Assembly (NCBI GenBank): GCA_002083525.1
Contig: LWDM01000050.1
Location: 1 to 64,000, forward strand
Direction of reading: 5' to 3'
From: Proteobacteria bacterium SG_bin9
Lineage (GTDB): Bacteria; Pseudomonadota; Alphaproteobacteria; Rhizobiales; Xanthobacteraceae
DNA length: 64,000 nucleotides
Part shown: positions 35,667 to 43,874 of the stretch, piece by piece
Numbering within the stretch: position 1 is the stretch's first letter
Layout: each line of letters opens with the position of its first letter
The notes under the pieces: model-generated
What the model was told of the DNA's origin: nothing
Database searches by the model: none
What the model saw: only the letters and a program-made list of their open reading frames with translations
Translations under genes and position numbers: made by a program

Positions 35667-36197
35667 CTAGGTTGCACTCAATGCCGGCACAGGCAGCGAG
35701 GTCACCGATTTGATCTTCTCCATCGCGAATCGCGAGGTGACGTTCTTCAGTGCGACGGCACCGATGAGCTTCTTGTAGAACACGTCGTAGCTCTGCATAT
35801 CGGCGACCACCACGCGCAGCATGTAATCGACGTCGCCAGCCATCCGGTAGAACTCCATCACCTCCGGCATGGCGCTGACGGCGTCGGCGAATTTCTTCAG
35901 CCAGGCTTCCGAGTGGTCGCTGCTCTCGACCGACACGAAGACAGTGATGCCCAGGCCAATCTTGTTCTGATCGACCAGCGCCACGCGGCGCAGAATGATG
36001 CCGTCGGCTTCGAGCCGCTGGATGCGCTTCCAGCACGGCGTCGAGGAGAGGCCGACGCGGTCGCCGATCTCGGCGACGGAGAGCGAGGCATCCTCCTGCA
36101 GGACAGTCAGGATCTTGCGGTCGATGGCGTCGAGGCGGCGGTTGCTACCTTCGGCAATGGGGGTGGCGAGGTCGGTCATGGAAGAACTTTGTTCCAT
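35667..36197 (-). CDS. Lrp/AsnC family transcriptional regulator
   Basis: A 176-residue feast/famine regulator. The winged helix is about 22-75 (DAIDRKILTVLQEDASLSVAEIGDRVGLSSTPCWKRIQRLEADGII). The RAM ligand-binding domain is about 80-165 (VMEFYRMAGDVDYMLRVVVADM). It may respond to an amino acid. ATG 36197 or 36179 could be the start; neither has a clear ribosome binding site. An 8-bp inverted repeat upstream (36206-36241) may be its own operator. It lies 73 bases after the PfkB kinase gene on the same strand. Confidence 0.92.
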   Translation of the reverse strand: MEQSSSMTDLATPIAEGSNRRLDAIDRKILTVLQEDASLSVAEIGDRVGLSSTPCWKRIQRLEADGIILRRVALVDQNKIGLGITVFVSVESSDHSEAWLKKFADAVSAMPEVMEFYRMAGDVDYMLRVVVADMQSYDVFYKKLIGAVALKNVTSRFAMEKIKSVTSLPVPALSAT

Positions 36198-36205
36198 ATG
36201 TGAGG

Positions 36206-36241
36206 GTTGTAGACCTCATATAGGGAAAATTCTTCTACAAC
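36206..36241. promoter_or_regulatory. Inverted repeat upstream of the lrp gene
   Basis: GTTGTAGA (36206-36213) and TCTACAAC (36234-36241) are perfect 8-bp complements with a 20-base AT-rich spacer. They sit 9-44 bases before the lrp start and 30 bases after the PfkB stop. The position fits an autoregulatory operator. The GTTGTA/TACAAC half-sites recur at 35525-35549. Confidence 0.5.
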
Positions 36242-36270
36242 AAGGTGCCTTTCGTCCCTTTTGAGGCCCT

Positions 36271-37203
36271 CTAGGAGGTCAAAGCCGCTGCGGTTGAGCC
36301 CAAAAAGGTATCGACTTCAATACGTTGGGGCGAAGCAAAGGCTCCCCCGAAGCGCGTGCATTTCAGGGCTGCAGTTGCAGAAGCAAAGCGCATCGCCTGT
36401 TCGATCGGCTGGCCCTCGGCGATTGCGAGCGTGAAAGCACCGTGGAAGGCGTCGCCGGCGCCGAGCGTGTCGACGGTGTGCACCGGGAATGCCGGCATGT
36501 GCTGCGGCTGTCCGCCGTGCCCAAGCCAGGTCACGCCGCGTGCGCCGGTGGTCACGCCAAGGAACGCCGGCGAAACGCTTGCCATCTTGCGCAGCGCGCC
36601 GATGTCATCCTTCAGTCCGGCGGTCGCGTGTAGCGCTTCCTCCGAGAAGATGATGTGCGACGACGCATTGAGAATGCCCTCGCGCTGCGACATCACGCGA
36701 TCGGCGTCGATGACAACGGGGATGCCGCGGCGTGTTGCTTCGGCGCAGACGTCGGTGACGAACTCGGCGCAGCGGCTCTCGGTGAGGATCGCGTCGATGT
36801 TCTGCAGCAGCGTGTCCGGCTTCGGAAGCTTGACGCCCCACAGCTTCGGGTCGCGAAAGGTCACGATGGTGCGTTCGCCGGATGGGTCGATCATCACATT
36901 GGAAATGGGCGTGATCAGACCGTCCATTTCGATCAGTCCGCTGGTATCGATGCCTTCGTTGGCCATCGCATCGTAGATCGAGGCATTCGACGCCTCGCGG
37001 CCCAGCGGCCCGCACAACGTGACGCGGCCGCCGAGCCGCGAAATCGTAATGGCGGCGTTCAATGCATTTCCACCGGTGATTTCGGAGAAGCTGGAGGCGC
37101 TCACCTTACTGCCGCGCGCGGGCACTTCCTCGATGCGATAGATGAGATCACGCACGGGAATGCCGATGCAGAGGATGCGCAGCTGCTTATCTGACTGTTT
37201 CAT
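36271..37203 (-). CDS. PfkB family carbohydrate kinase
   Basis: A 310-residue ribokinase-fold kinase. The N-terminal substrate loop includes EITGGNALNAAITISRLGG and the C-terminal signature DTLGAGDAFHGAF carries the catalytic Asp. The substrate (a sugar or nucleoside) is not determined. A Cys-containing FEVCAEATRRG-like segment (FVTDVCAEATRRG) follows the nucleotide fold. It is 73 bases upstream of the lrp regulator on the same strand, so the two could be co-transcribed, with the Lrp protein sensing the pathway. Upstream lies a palindromic repeat of family B and then nudC. Confidence 0.9.
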   Translation of the reverse strand: MKQSDKQLRILCIGIPVRDLIYRIEEVPARGSKVSASSFSEITGGNALNAAITISRLGGRVTLCGPLGREASNASIYDAMANEGIDTSGLIEMDGLITPISNVMIDPSGERTIVTFRDPKLWGVKLPKPDTLLQNIDAILTESRCAEFVTDVCAEATRRGIPVVIDADRVMSQREGILNASSHIIFSEEALHATAGLKDDIGALRKMASVSPAFLGVTTGARGVTWLGHGGQPQHMPAFPVHTVDTLGAGDAFHGAFTLAIAEGQPIEQAMRFASATAALKCTRFGGAFASPQRIEVDTFLGSTAAALTS

Positions 37204-37224
37204 GCGGATATGCTCCAGATGACC

Positions 37225-37334
37225 GTCAATCCGGGACGCGCGGTACGCGCGGACCCGGAATCCAAATCTCCGCAGGGAGTGATTTGGATAGTTGGATTCC
37301 GGGTTCGCTCGCTATGCTCGCGCCCCGGAATGAC
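37225..37334. repeat. Palindromic repeat, family B, copy 2
   Basis: Ends GTCAATCCGGG (37225) and CCCCGGAATGAC (to 37334) pair imperfectly. Inner arms ACCCGGAATCCAAAT and GTTGGATTCCGGGTT show the same GGAATCC/GGATTCC core as the copy at 13238-13392. It lies between the PfkB kinase start and the nudC stop, on the minus strand. Confidence 0.78.
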
Positions 37335-37392
37335 AGGTTTGTTGCGGTGGGCATTATCGATAACCGATCTAACCCCTACCGGTTCCGCTGCT

Positions 37393-38325
37393 TCAGTCTT
37401 CCAGCCACTGGCCGAGCAGATGATGCGCGATTGCGACCGGATGCGGGCCGGTGAGGCCGTCCGGATGCTCGCGCTTCAGCATCAATCGCGCATCGTCGCG
37501 ACTGAACCAGCGCGCATCCTCGAGCTCCATGCGGTCGACCACAATCTCGTCGGTGGTCGCGACCGCCGTGCAGCCGATCATCAGCGATGAGGGATAGGGC
37601 CAAGGTTGCGCAAGGTAATAGCCCACATCGCTGCAGACGATGCCGGATTCCTCGAGGATTTCGCGGCGGACCGCATCCTCGATGGTTTCGGCGACCTCGA
37701 CAAAGCCGGCGAGACACGACCACATGCCCGGCGGGAACTGCTTCTGCCGGCCGAGCAGGACCTTGTCGCCCTTCGTCACCAGCATGATGACGACCGGATC
37801 GGTGCGCGGAAAATGCTCGGTCTTGCAGTTCGGGCAATCGCGCTTCCAGCCGCCGTTGCTCATCGACGAGCGCGTGCCGCAGTTGCAGCAGAAGCCGTTG
37901 CGCTGATGCCAGCTGACCAGCGACTTCGCCATGGCGATGGTCGAGAGCTCCTGCGGCGGCAGCGCGCCTTGCGTGATCTGCGCGCGCAGATCGCCGACCA
38001 CGACATCATTACGGCCGATCAGTTTTTCGACTGCCGGCGCGGGAATGCCCATGCCGAACACGGCTGCGCCATCGCGCAGGCCGAGAAAGATCGTGCCGGG
38101 GTTGGCGCCGTAGCTGCGCGCTTCATCGAGTGTGAGGCAGGCGCGGGGGCCGTCCGCGTCCTGCTTCACCAGGATGGAGTCGCGGTACATCACGTAAGCG
38201 CGGGCGTTGCGATGACTTTCGAGCGCGAACAGCTTCTCGTTGTCGTCGCGCAGATGCGCGGCGCGATCGATCGGGTGCGACACGAACCCCGGTTGCCCCA
38301 GCGGAAACGGCTTTGTTGTTGTCAT
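37393..38325 (-). CDS. nudC: NAD+ diphosphatase NudC
   Basis: Cleaves NADH/NAD+ and removes NAD caps from RNA. The zinc ribbon has four cysteines in CCNCG and CPNCK. The Nudix box is GFVEVAETIEDAVRREILEESGI, intact. The NADH-specific motif AQPWPYPSSLM (SQPWPFPxS type) follows. The 310-residue length with an N-terminal extra domain is standard for NudC. It lies after the HIT protein gene on the same strand, with a family-C repeat between. Confidence 0.95.
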   Translation of the reverse strand: MTTTKPFPLGQPGFVSHPIDRAAHLRDDNEKLFALESHRNARAYVMYRDSILVKQDADGPRACLTLDEARSYGANPGTIFLGLRDGAAVFGMGIPAPAVEKLIGRNDVVVGDLRAQITQGALPPQELSTIAMAKSLVSWHQRNGFCCNCGTRSSMSNGGWKRDCPNCKTEHFPRTDPVVIMLVTKGDKVLLGRQKQFPPGMWSCLAGFVEVAETIEDAVRREILEESGIVCSDVGYYLAQPWPYPSSLMIGCTAVATTDEIVVDRMELEDARWFSRDDARLMLKREHPDGLTGPHPVAIAHHLLGQWLED

Positions 38326-38348
38326 CGTTTATTTGAGCCTCAAGCCTT

Positions 38349-38399
38349 GGGGCATGATCTGATCCGAAAACCGGTGCCCACTTTTCGGGATCATGCCCC
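38349..38399. repeat. Palindromic repeat, family C, copy 1
   Basis: Outer arms GGGGCATGAT (38349-38358) and ATCATGCCCC (38390-38399) flank a conserved core CCGAAAACCGGTGCCCACTT at about 38364-38383. Between nudC and the HIT gene. Copies with the same core and different arms lie at 50204-50252, 53890-53939 and 53952-54000. Confidence 0.9.
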
Positions 38400-38819
38400 G
38401 AGCCAAATCTTACGGCGCAGCGCCGCGATGAATGTCTTCACTTCCTCGGGATCATGATCGAGCGCCGGCACCACGCCCCACACCGGACGCGGCCAGGCCG
38501 CATCGGTCCTGCGGCGGGCGATGATGTGCATGTGGAGCTGCGGCACCACGTTGCCGAGTGCGGCGATGTTGAGCTTGTCCGGCTTGGTGATGTCTTTCAG
38601 CGCGCGGGCGACGCGCGTGGTCTCGGTCATCAGCTGCGCTTGCTCGACTTCATCGAGATCGATCAGATCGACGATGTCGGGCCGCCGCGGCACCAAAAGC
38701 AGCCACGGATAATTGGCGTCCTTGATGACGAGGACCCGCGACAGCGGCAGGTCGCCGATGTCGATGGTGTCCTTGGCGAGTTGCGGGTGAAGCGACCAGT
38801 TCGAAGATGAGGCGGGCAT
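38391..38819 (-). CDS. HIT family protein
   Basis: A 142-residue histidine-triad family protein, probably a nucleotide hydrolase or transferase. The triad region reads VPQLHMHIIARRRTD. The first of the three usual His positions is Gln, leaving two His of HxHxH. The N-terminal half (WSLHPQLAKDTIDIGDLPLSRVLV) contains the usual strand. ATG 38819 (MPASSSNWSLH) is taken as start. Its stop lies inside the family-C repeat arm (38390-38399). It precedes nudC on the same strand. Confidence 0.86.
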   Translation of the reverse strand: MPASSSNWSLHPQLAKDTIDIGDLPLSRVLVIKDANYPWLLLVPRRPDIVDLIDLDEVEQAQLMTETTRVARALKDITKPDKLNIAALGNVVPQLHMHIIARRRTDAAWPRPVWGVVPALDHDPEEVKTFIAALRRKIWLGA

Positions 38820-38997
38820 GCCAATCTTTTGTTGAAAAACACCACGCAACGCAAGCTGTGCCGTTCACAATCGGGGCGGGCAGTAACGTCCGTTTCGGCC
38901 CATTTTTGGCAGGATTCCGGGCCTGTTCCACACCTTTTGCCGCGGATTTCCAGGCCGTGCGCGGCTTGCTTTCCGGACCCATTCGGACCAAATAGAT

Positions 38998-39098
38998 GCC
39001 GGGAGATTGGCAGTGGACGAGCCACTCGCCAACCGGGTCAGGTCCGGAAGGAAGCAGCCCTAACGAGATCCGGGTCGGGTCGCTTGTCAGTCTCCTAC
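38998..39098 (+). ncRNA. ffs: Signal recognition particle 4.5S RNA
   Basis: The conserved hairpin core GGTCAGGTCCGGAAGGAAGC starts at 39037, with the pairing partner GATCCGGGTCGGG downstream. The outer stem pairs GGGAGATTGGCA (39001-39012) with TGTCAGTCTCCT (39085-39096). At about 100 nt it is the short bacterial type. It is followed by TTTTTGC and lies directly upstream of dnaX, its usual position in this group. Ends are approximate. Confidence 0.93.
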
Positions 39099-39176
39099 TA
39101 ATTTTTGCACGCTCCCGATCCAGCTTGGATTATTGCGCAGCGTGTGTCCCAGACGAACTCTATTCCGGACCGCTTG

Positions 39177-41003
39177 ATGGCTGATGCTGGACATTCCGGA
39201 CCGGATCACCAGAGCGGTTTCGATCTGGGTGAAACCGGCCCGCCGAAAACCTATCGCGTCCTCGCGCGCAAATACCGCCCTTCCGGCTTCGACGATCTGA
39301 TCGGCCAGGAGGCGATGGTCCGCACGGTCTCGAATGCGTTCGAGACCGGCCGTATTCCGCAAGCTTGGATACTGACCGGCATCCGTGGTGTCGGCAAAAC
39401 CACGACCGCGCGCATTCTTGCCCGCGCGCTCAACTATGAATTGGCCGACGGCTCGGTGAAGGGCCCGGCGATCCACATGCCCACGATGGGCGTGCACTGT
39501 CAGGCGATCATGGAAAGCCGGCACATCGACGTGCTGGAGATGGACGCCGCGTCCCACACCGGCATCGACGACGTGCGGCAGATCACCGACGGCGTTCGCT
39601 ATGCACCGTCAAGCGCGCGCTACAAGGTCTACATCATCGACGAAGTTCACATGCTCTCGGAAAAGGCGTTCAACGCCTTCCTGAAGACGCTCGAAGAGCC
39701 GCCGGAGCACGCCAAGTTCATTTTCGCGACCACTGAAATCCGGCAGGTGCCGGTGACGGTGCTGTCGCGCTGTCAGCGTTTCGATCTGCGCCGCGTCGAT
39801 GCTGACGTACTGATGACGCATCTCGGCAACATCGCCGCCAAGGAAAGCGTCAAGGCGGAGCCGGAAGCGCTCGGCCTGATCGCGCGCGCGGCCGAAGGTT
39901 CGGTGCGCGACTCGCTCTCGCTGTTCGATCAGGCGATCGCGCATGCGGCGGGTGAGGTGAAGGCCGACGACGTGCGGCAGATGCTCGGCCTCGCCGACCG
40001 CACGCGCGTGATGGATCTGTTTGAGTCGCTCGCCAAGGGCGACATCGCCTCAGCCTTCAAGGAATTCCGCGACCAGTACGACACCGGCGCCGATCCGGTG
40101 GTGGTGCTGAGCGATCTCGCCGAGTTCGTGAATTTCGTGACGCGGGTGAAAGTCGTCCCGGCAACCGCCGACAACGTCTCGCTCGGCGAGACGGAGCGGC
40201 AGCGCGGACGTGAGTTCGCTTTGAGGCTGTCGATGCGCGTGCTCTCGCGCATGTGGCAGATGCTGCTCAAGGGCATCGCCGAGGTTCAGGAGGCGACCCG
40301 TCCACAGGCGGCGGCCGAAATGGTGCTGGTGCGGATTGCCTACGTCGCCGACCTGCCGACGCCGGACGAGGCGATCCGGATGATCGATCAGGGCAACGGC
40401 GCGTCGACCGTGGGACAAAATGGTGGTGCTCGTCCAGCGAACGGCGGCGGTGGCGCATCGATGTCCGCGACGCCTCCGGCGCCGCGTGCGGTGGCGCAAC
40501 GCATCGGCGGCGAGACGCAAGCACGCGCTCAAATGCCGACGCCTGCTCCAGCTGCTGCCTCCGAGCCGGCCGCGCACCGCCGCATCGATACATATCCGGC
40601 GCTGGTGGCGCTGGCCGCCGAGAAACGCGATCTGCAGATCAAGGCCGGGCTCGAAGCCGATTTGCGTCTAGTGCGCATGGAAGACGGCCGCCTCGAAGTG
40701 GCGCTGGAGCGCAGCGCCGCGCGGACTCTGGTCAACGAACTGTCGCGCAAACTCGAACAGTGGACCGGGCGGCGCTGGACGGTGGTCGTCTCGAATGAAC
40801 AAGGCCAACCGACGCTGCGCGAGCAGGCGAAGGCCGACAAGGACGAACTCACGCGCGGCGTTCACGAAGACCCGCGCATCAAGGCGGTGATGGCGCGCTT
40901 CCCGGGCACACAGGTGATCGACGTGCGCAAGCTCGCACCCGAACTGCCATCGGACGATACTCACGATCCGCCGCCGGACGATCTCGACGGCGACGATCGC
41001 TAA
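39177..41003 (+). CDS. dnaX: DNA polymerase III subunit tau/gamma
   Basis: Clamp-loader ATPase. Walker A is GIRGVGKTTT at residues 68-77. Walker B is YIIDEVHML, and SEKAFNAFLKTLEEPP and SRCQRFDLRR (Arg finger) follow. The zinc module, normally four Cys, is degenerate: the region GPAIHMPTMGVHCQAIMES holds one Cys (108). Domain III spans about 250-400, and the C-terminal tau-like domain (about 490-608) is joined by an Ala/Pro/Gly linker. ATG 39177 is chosen; an in-frame TTG at 39105 would overlap the SRP RNA. It gives 608 residues. ybaB follows 19 bases later. Confidence 0.93.
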   Translation: MADAGHSGPDHQSGFDLGETGPPKTYRVLARKYRPSGFDDLIGQEAMVRTVSNAFETGRIPQAWILTGIRGVGKTTTARILARALNYELADGSVKGPAIHMPTMGVHCQAIMESRHIDVLEMDAASHTGIDDVRQITDGVRYAPSSARYKVYIIDEVHMLSEKAFNAFLKTLEEPPEHAKFIFATTEIRQVPVTVLSRCQRFDLRRVDADVLMTHLGNIAAKESVKAEPEALGLIARAAEGSVRDSLSLFDQAIAHAAGEVKADDVRQMLGLADRTRVMDLFESLAKGDIASAFKEFRDQYDTGADPVVVLSDLAEFVNFVTRVKVVPATADNVSLGETERQRGREFALRLSMRVLSRMWQMLLKGIAEVQEATRPQAAAEMVLVRIAYVADLPTPDEAIRMIDQGNGASTVGQNGGARPANGGGGASMSATPPAPRAVAQRIGGETQARAQMPTPAPAAASEPAAHRRIDTYPALVALAAEKRDLQIKAGLEADLRLVRMEDGRLEVALERSAARTLVNELSRKLEQWTGRRWTVVVSNEQGQPTLREQAKADKDELTRGVHEDPRIKAVMARFPGTQVIDVRKLAPELPSDDTHDPPPDDLDGDDR

Positions 41004-41022
41004 CCTTTCAACTTAGGAACGG

Positions 41023-41346
41023 ATGATGGCTGACTTTCTCGGCATGATGAAGCAGGCGGCGCAGCTGCAATCGAAGATGAAGGAAATGCAGGAACAGCTC
41101 GACCATATCGAGGTCGAGGGCATTTCCGGCGGCGGCCTCGTCAGCGTGCGCATGACCGCGAAGATGGACGTGAAGGGCATCAAGATCGATCCGTCGCTGA
41201 TGAAGCCGGAAGAGGCCGAGATTCTCGAAGATCTGCTCGTGACCGCCATGGGCGATGCTCGCCGCAAGGCCGAGTAGGCGATGCAGCAGAAGATGCAGGA
41301 ACTGACGGGCGGCTTATCGCTGCCGCCGGGCCTCGGTTTCTCCTAA
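41023..41346 (+). pseudogene. YbaB/EbfC nucleoid-associated protein with an in-frame amber codon
   Basis: A DNA-binding nucleoid protein gene, usually about 106 residues and placed between dnaX and recR. Translation starts at ATG 41023 or 41026 and the conserved core (FLGMMKQAAQLQSKMKEMQE, SGGGLVSVRMT, LLVTAMGDARRKAE) is intact. At 41275-41277 a TAG follows Glu84. The frame then continues for 22 codons to TAA at 41344-41346, encoding the expected C-terminus AMQQKMQELTGGLSLPPGLG. As written the product is 84 residues long and lacks its last helix and tail. It could be truncated but functional, read through at UAG, or a sequencing error. Confidence 0.85.
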
Positions 41347-41427
41347 TCGTCATTGCGAGCGAAGCGAAGCAATCCAGTCGCAACCGAAATCTGGATTGCT
41401 TCGTCGCTGCGCTCCTCGCAATGACGA
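41347..41427. repeat. Palindromic repeat, family A, copy 2
   Basis: TCGTCATTGCGAG (41347-41359) and CTCGCAATGACGA (41415-41427) are perfect complements, with inner arms AAGCAATCCAG and CTGGATTGCTT. It starts right after the TAA of the ybaB frame and ends 26 bases before the recR start. It could form a hairpin in the dnaX-ybaB-recR message. Confidence 0.92.
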
Positions 41428-41453
41428 CATCAATCGTCTATGAGATTCGTCTG

Positions 41454-42059
41454 ATGTCTTCTTCCGTTGCCGGACCAGAAATCGAACGGCTGATACAGTT
41501 GCTCGCGCGGCTGCCGGGGCTTGGCCCCCGCTCGGCGCGGCGCGCGGCGCTGCATCTGATCAAGAAGCGTGATGCGCTGATGATCCCGCTCGCGGCCGCG
41601 CTCGACGTGGCGATCGACAAGGTCCAGGTGTGCAAGACCTGCGGCAACATCGATACGCAGAATCCCTGCACCGTCTGTACCGATCCGCGGCGTGACGACG
41701 CCATCATCGTCGTCGTCGCCGATGTGGCGGATTTGTGGGCGCTCGAACGCGCTCGTGCCACAAGCGGGCGCTATCACGTGCTCGGCGCGACACTGTCGCC
41801 GCTCGATGGCGTTGGCCCGCAGGACCTCACCATCGACGCGCTGGTCGCCCGCGCCCATGACGGCAAGGTGAGCGAGATCATCCTGGCGCTCAACGCGACC
41901 GTCGATGGGCAAACCACAGCACATTACATTACCGATCTGCTGCAGGACGCCAATGTGCGAGTGACCCGCCTGGCGCACGGCGTGCCGGTCGGCGGCGAAC
42001 TCGATTACCTCGATGAGGGGACGCTATCGGCCGCCATGCGGCAGCGAACCTTGTTCTAA
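41454..42059 (+). CDS. recR: Recombination protein RecR
   Basis: Acts with RecF/RecO in recombinational gap repair. The N-terminal helix-hairpin-helix is LARLPGLGPRSARRAALHL. The zinc module has four Cys in CKTCGNIDTQNPCTVC. The TOPRIM domain covers IIVVVADVADLWALE to about residue 180. The 201-residue length from ATG 41454 (MSSSVAG) fits RecR. The ATG is weakly preceded by a ribosome binding site, and the palindromic repeat lies just upstream. Part of the ffs-dnaX-ybaB-recR cluster. Confidence 0.95.
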   Translation: MSSSVAGPEIERLIQLLARLPGLGPRSARRAALHLIKKRDALMIPLAAALDVAIDKVQVCKTCGNIDTQNPCTVCTDPRRDDAIIVVVADVADLWALERARATSGRYHVLGATLSPLDGVGPQDLTIDALVARAHDGKVSEIILALNATVDGQTTAHYITDLLQDANVRVTRLAHGVPVGGELDYLDEGTLSAAMRQRTLF

Positions 42060-42078
42060 CTTCAAGAGACCTAGCGAT

Positions 42079-42474
42079 ATGACTTCACGACTGATCACCC
42101 GCGTCGCGGTAAGCGCGCTTTCCGCTCTGTTCATCGTTGCCGCGCAGGCTGACGCTGAGGCCCAGCAAGCCCTGAAGCCGGGCGACGTGCTCTCTGGCAA
42201 GCTGAATGCCATGCGCAGCCGCGCCAAGGGCAAGCGGGTCAATACGTTCCAAATGGTTTCGGAGCCGCGCAAACTGCCGGGCGCCGACGGGCTCTGCAAT
42301 CTCGAGACCGGGCCGGAGACGTTCCAGATCGTCACCCACAGCGACGATGAGGCGAAGCAGCTCAAGGGGCTGATCGGCAAGACCGTCTCGATCAAGGTCA
42401 GCGAGATGTCGTGCGCGCAGGTCGCCGGCCAGATGAGCGACGCGATCGTGACGAAGTGGAGCGTTGTGCGCTAG
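42079..42474 (+). CDS. Secreted protein of unknown function
   Basis: A 131-residue exported protein. Residues 1-29 form a signal peptide ending ADAEA-QQ. The mature chain starts with ALKPGDVLSGKLNAMRSRAKGKRV and has two cysteines (DGLCNLETGPET, EMSCAQV), possibly a disulfide. The sequence KTVSIKVSEM suggests a beta-rich domain. No family is recognised. It starts 19 bases after recR with AAGAGA before the ATG, so it may share that transcript. Its stop overlaps the convergent ampG stop within CTAG. Confidence 0.78.
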   Translation: MTSRLITRVAVSALSALFIVAAQADAEAQQALKPGDVLSGKLNAMRSRAKGKRVNTFQMVSEPRKLPGADGLCNLETGPETFQIVTHSDDEAKQLKGLIGKTVSIKVSEMSCAQVAGQMSDAIVTKWSVVR

Positions 42475-43847
42475 CGCTGTTCGGCGCGCTTCAACTCGCC
42501 GAAATGCCCGCGATGCTGCAGCCATGCCAGCAGCAGCAGGCTCGGGATTGCCACCAGCACGCTTAGGATGAAGAACAGCGGCCAGCCGGTGGACTGCGCC
42601 ACGAAGCCCGCGCCCGATGAAAGGTAGGTGCGGCCGATTGCCGAAAGCGCGGTGAGCAGAGCGTATTGGGTCGCGGTGTGCAGCGGGCTTTGGCACATCG
42701 ATGTGATGTAAGCCAGAAAGATGACTGTGCCGATCGCGCCGGTGAAGCTTTCCACGGCAATGGTGAGCGCGAGCGCCCATTGATTGACGCCGACGAAGGC
42801 AAGCCACGAGAACGCGAGATTCGAGAGCGCTTGCAGGATGCCGCCGGTCCAGAGACACGCCTGAACCGACCATGCTCGGGCCAGAAAGGCGCCTGCGAAA
42901 CCTCCCGCCAGCGTGGCGATGAGACCGACACCTTTCACGATGGCCGCATAGTCCGTGCGCGTAAACCCCAGATCGATCACGAACGGCGCGGTCATGATGC
43001 CGGCGAATGCATCGGTGAACTTGTAAAGCACCACGAAGGCCAGTACTGCAAACACGTCCTTGCGCAGCAGGAAATCCTGGAACGCGCCCTTGGTCGCGTT
43101 CATGATCCGCAGGAAGCCATCCATGCCCTGGGTTTCGGCCTCGGCGCGTTTCGATTGTTCGGGTTCGATCGCAAACAGTGTGGCAACGATGCCGATCAGA
43201 ACCAATGCGGCCATCGTGACGTAGCCGAAGGTCCATGCCTGCGACTTGATATAACCCGACTTTTCGAAGCCGCTGACGAGAAACAACACACCGGCCGTGG
43301 AAACCAGCAGACCGATCCGGTAGGCGTTGACGTACGCGGCCATGCCGTCGGCTTGTTCGTTATCCGGCAGGCTCTCGACGCGGAATGCGTCGATGACGAT
43401 GTCCTGAGTCGCCGATGCGGTTGCCACCATCAGCGCGCCGATGACGACGGCGAGCGGCGATTGAACCGGATCGGTCAATCCGAGCAGGACGATCGCAGCG
43501 ATCAGCAGAAGCTGGCTGAAGACCAGCCAGCCGCGGCGGCGGCCGAGCCAGCGTGTCAGCAGCGGCACATGCAGCGCATCGACCAGCGGTGCCCACAGGA
43601 ACTTGATCGTGTAGGGCGTGCCGATGAGTGCAAAAAGACCGATGGTTTTGAGATCGACGCCCGACTCGCGCATCCAGATCGAAAGCGTAGAGCCCGACAG
43701 CGCCAGCGGCAGGCCGGACGAGAAGCCGAGAAACAGCACCACCAGCATGCGCGGGCGCAGATAGATCGTCAGTGCCTCAAACCACGAGGTGCGCGCCTTG
43801 ATCTTGTCGTCAGCGGTGGAGGGTGACGTCGCGTCGGGGGCTGTCAT
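42471..43847 (-). CDS. ampG: AmpG-type muropeptide transporter (MFS)
   Basis: Imports anhydro-muropeptides from the periplasm for cell-wall recycling. A 458-residue major facilitator with 12 predicted spans. The N-terminus has FLGFSSGLPLALSGSTLSIWMRESGV and GTPYTIKFLWAPLVDAL, and TASATQDIVIDAFRVESL is the AmpG hallmark. The N-terminal 20 residues are a polar cytoplasmic segment. It starts 27 bases after the rmuC stop on the same strand, so they may be co-transcribed. Convergent with the secreted-protein gene that shares CTAG. Confidence 0.92.
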   Translation of the reverse strand: MTAPDATSPSTADDKIKARTSWFEALTIYLRPRMLVVLFLGFSSGLPLALSGSTLSIWMRESGVDLKTIGLFALIGTPYTIKFLWAPLVDALHVPLLTRWLGRRRGWLVFSQLLLIAAIVLLGLTDPVQSPLAVVIGALMVATASATQDIVIDAFRVESLPDNEQADGMAAYVNAYRIGLLVSTAGVLFLVSGFEKSGYIKSQAWTFGYVTMAALVLIGIVATLFAIEPEQSKRAEAETQGMDGFLRIMNATKGAFQDFLLRKDVFAVLAFVVLYKFTDAFAGIMTAPFVIDLGFTRTDYAAIVKGVGLIATLAGGFAGAFLARAWSVQACLWTGGILQALSNLAFSWLAFVGVNQWALALTIAVESFTGAIGTVIFLAYITSMCQSPLHTATQYALLTALSAIGRTYLSSGAGFVAQSTGWPLFFILSVLVAIPSLLLLAWLQHRGHFGELKRAEQR

Positions 43848-43874
43848 GCCGCAGTGGTAGCAGATTCGAGGGAA

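Noticed and set aside
39099..39176. dnaX beginning at TTG 39105
   Set aside because: That start would lie just after or inside the SRP RNA 3' end and adds no conserved residues. ATG 39177 fits better.
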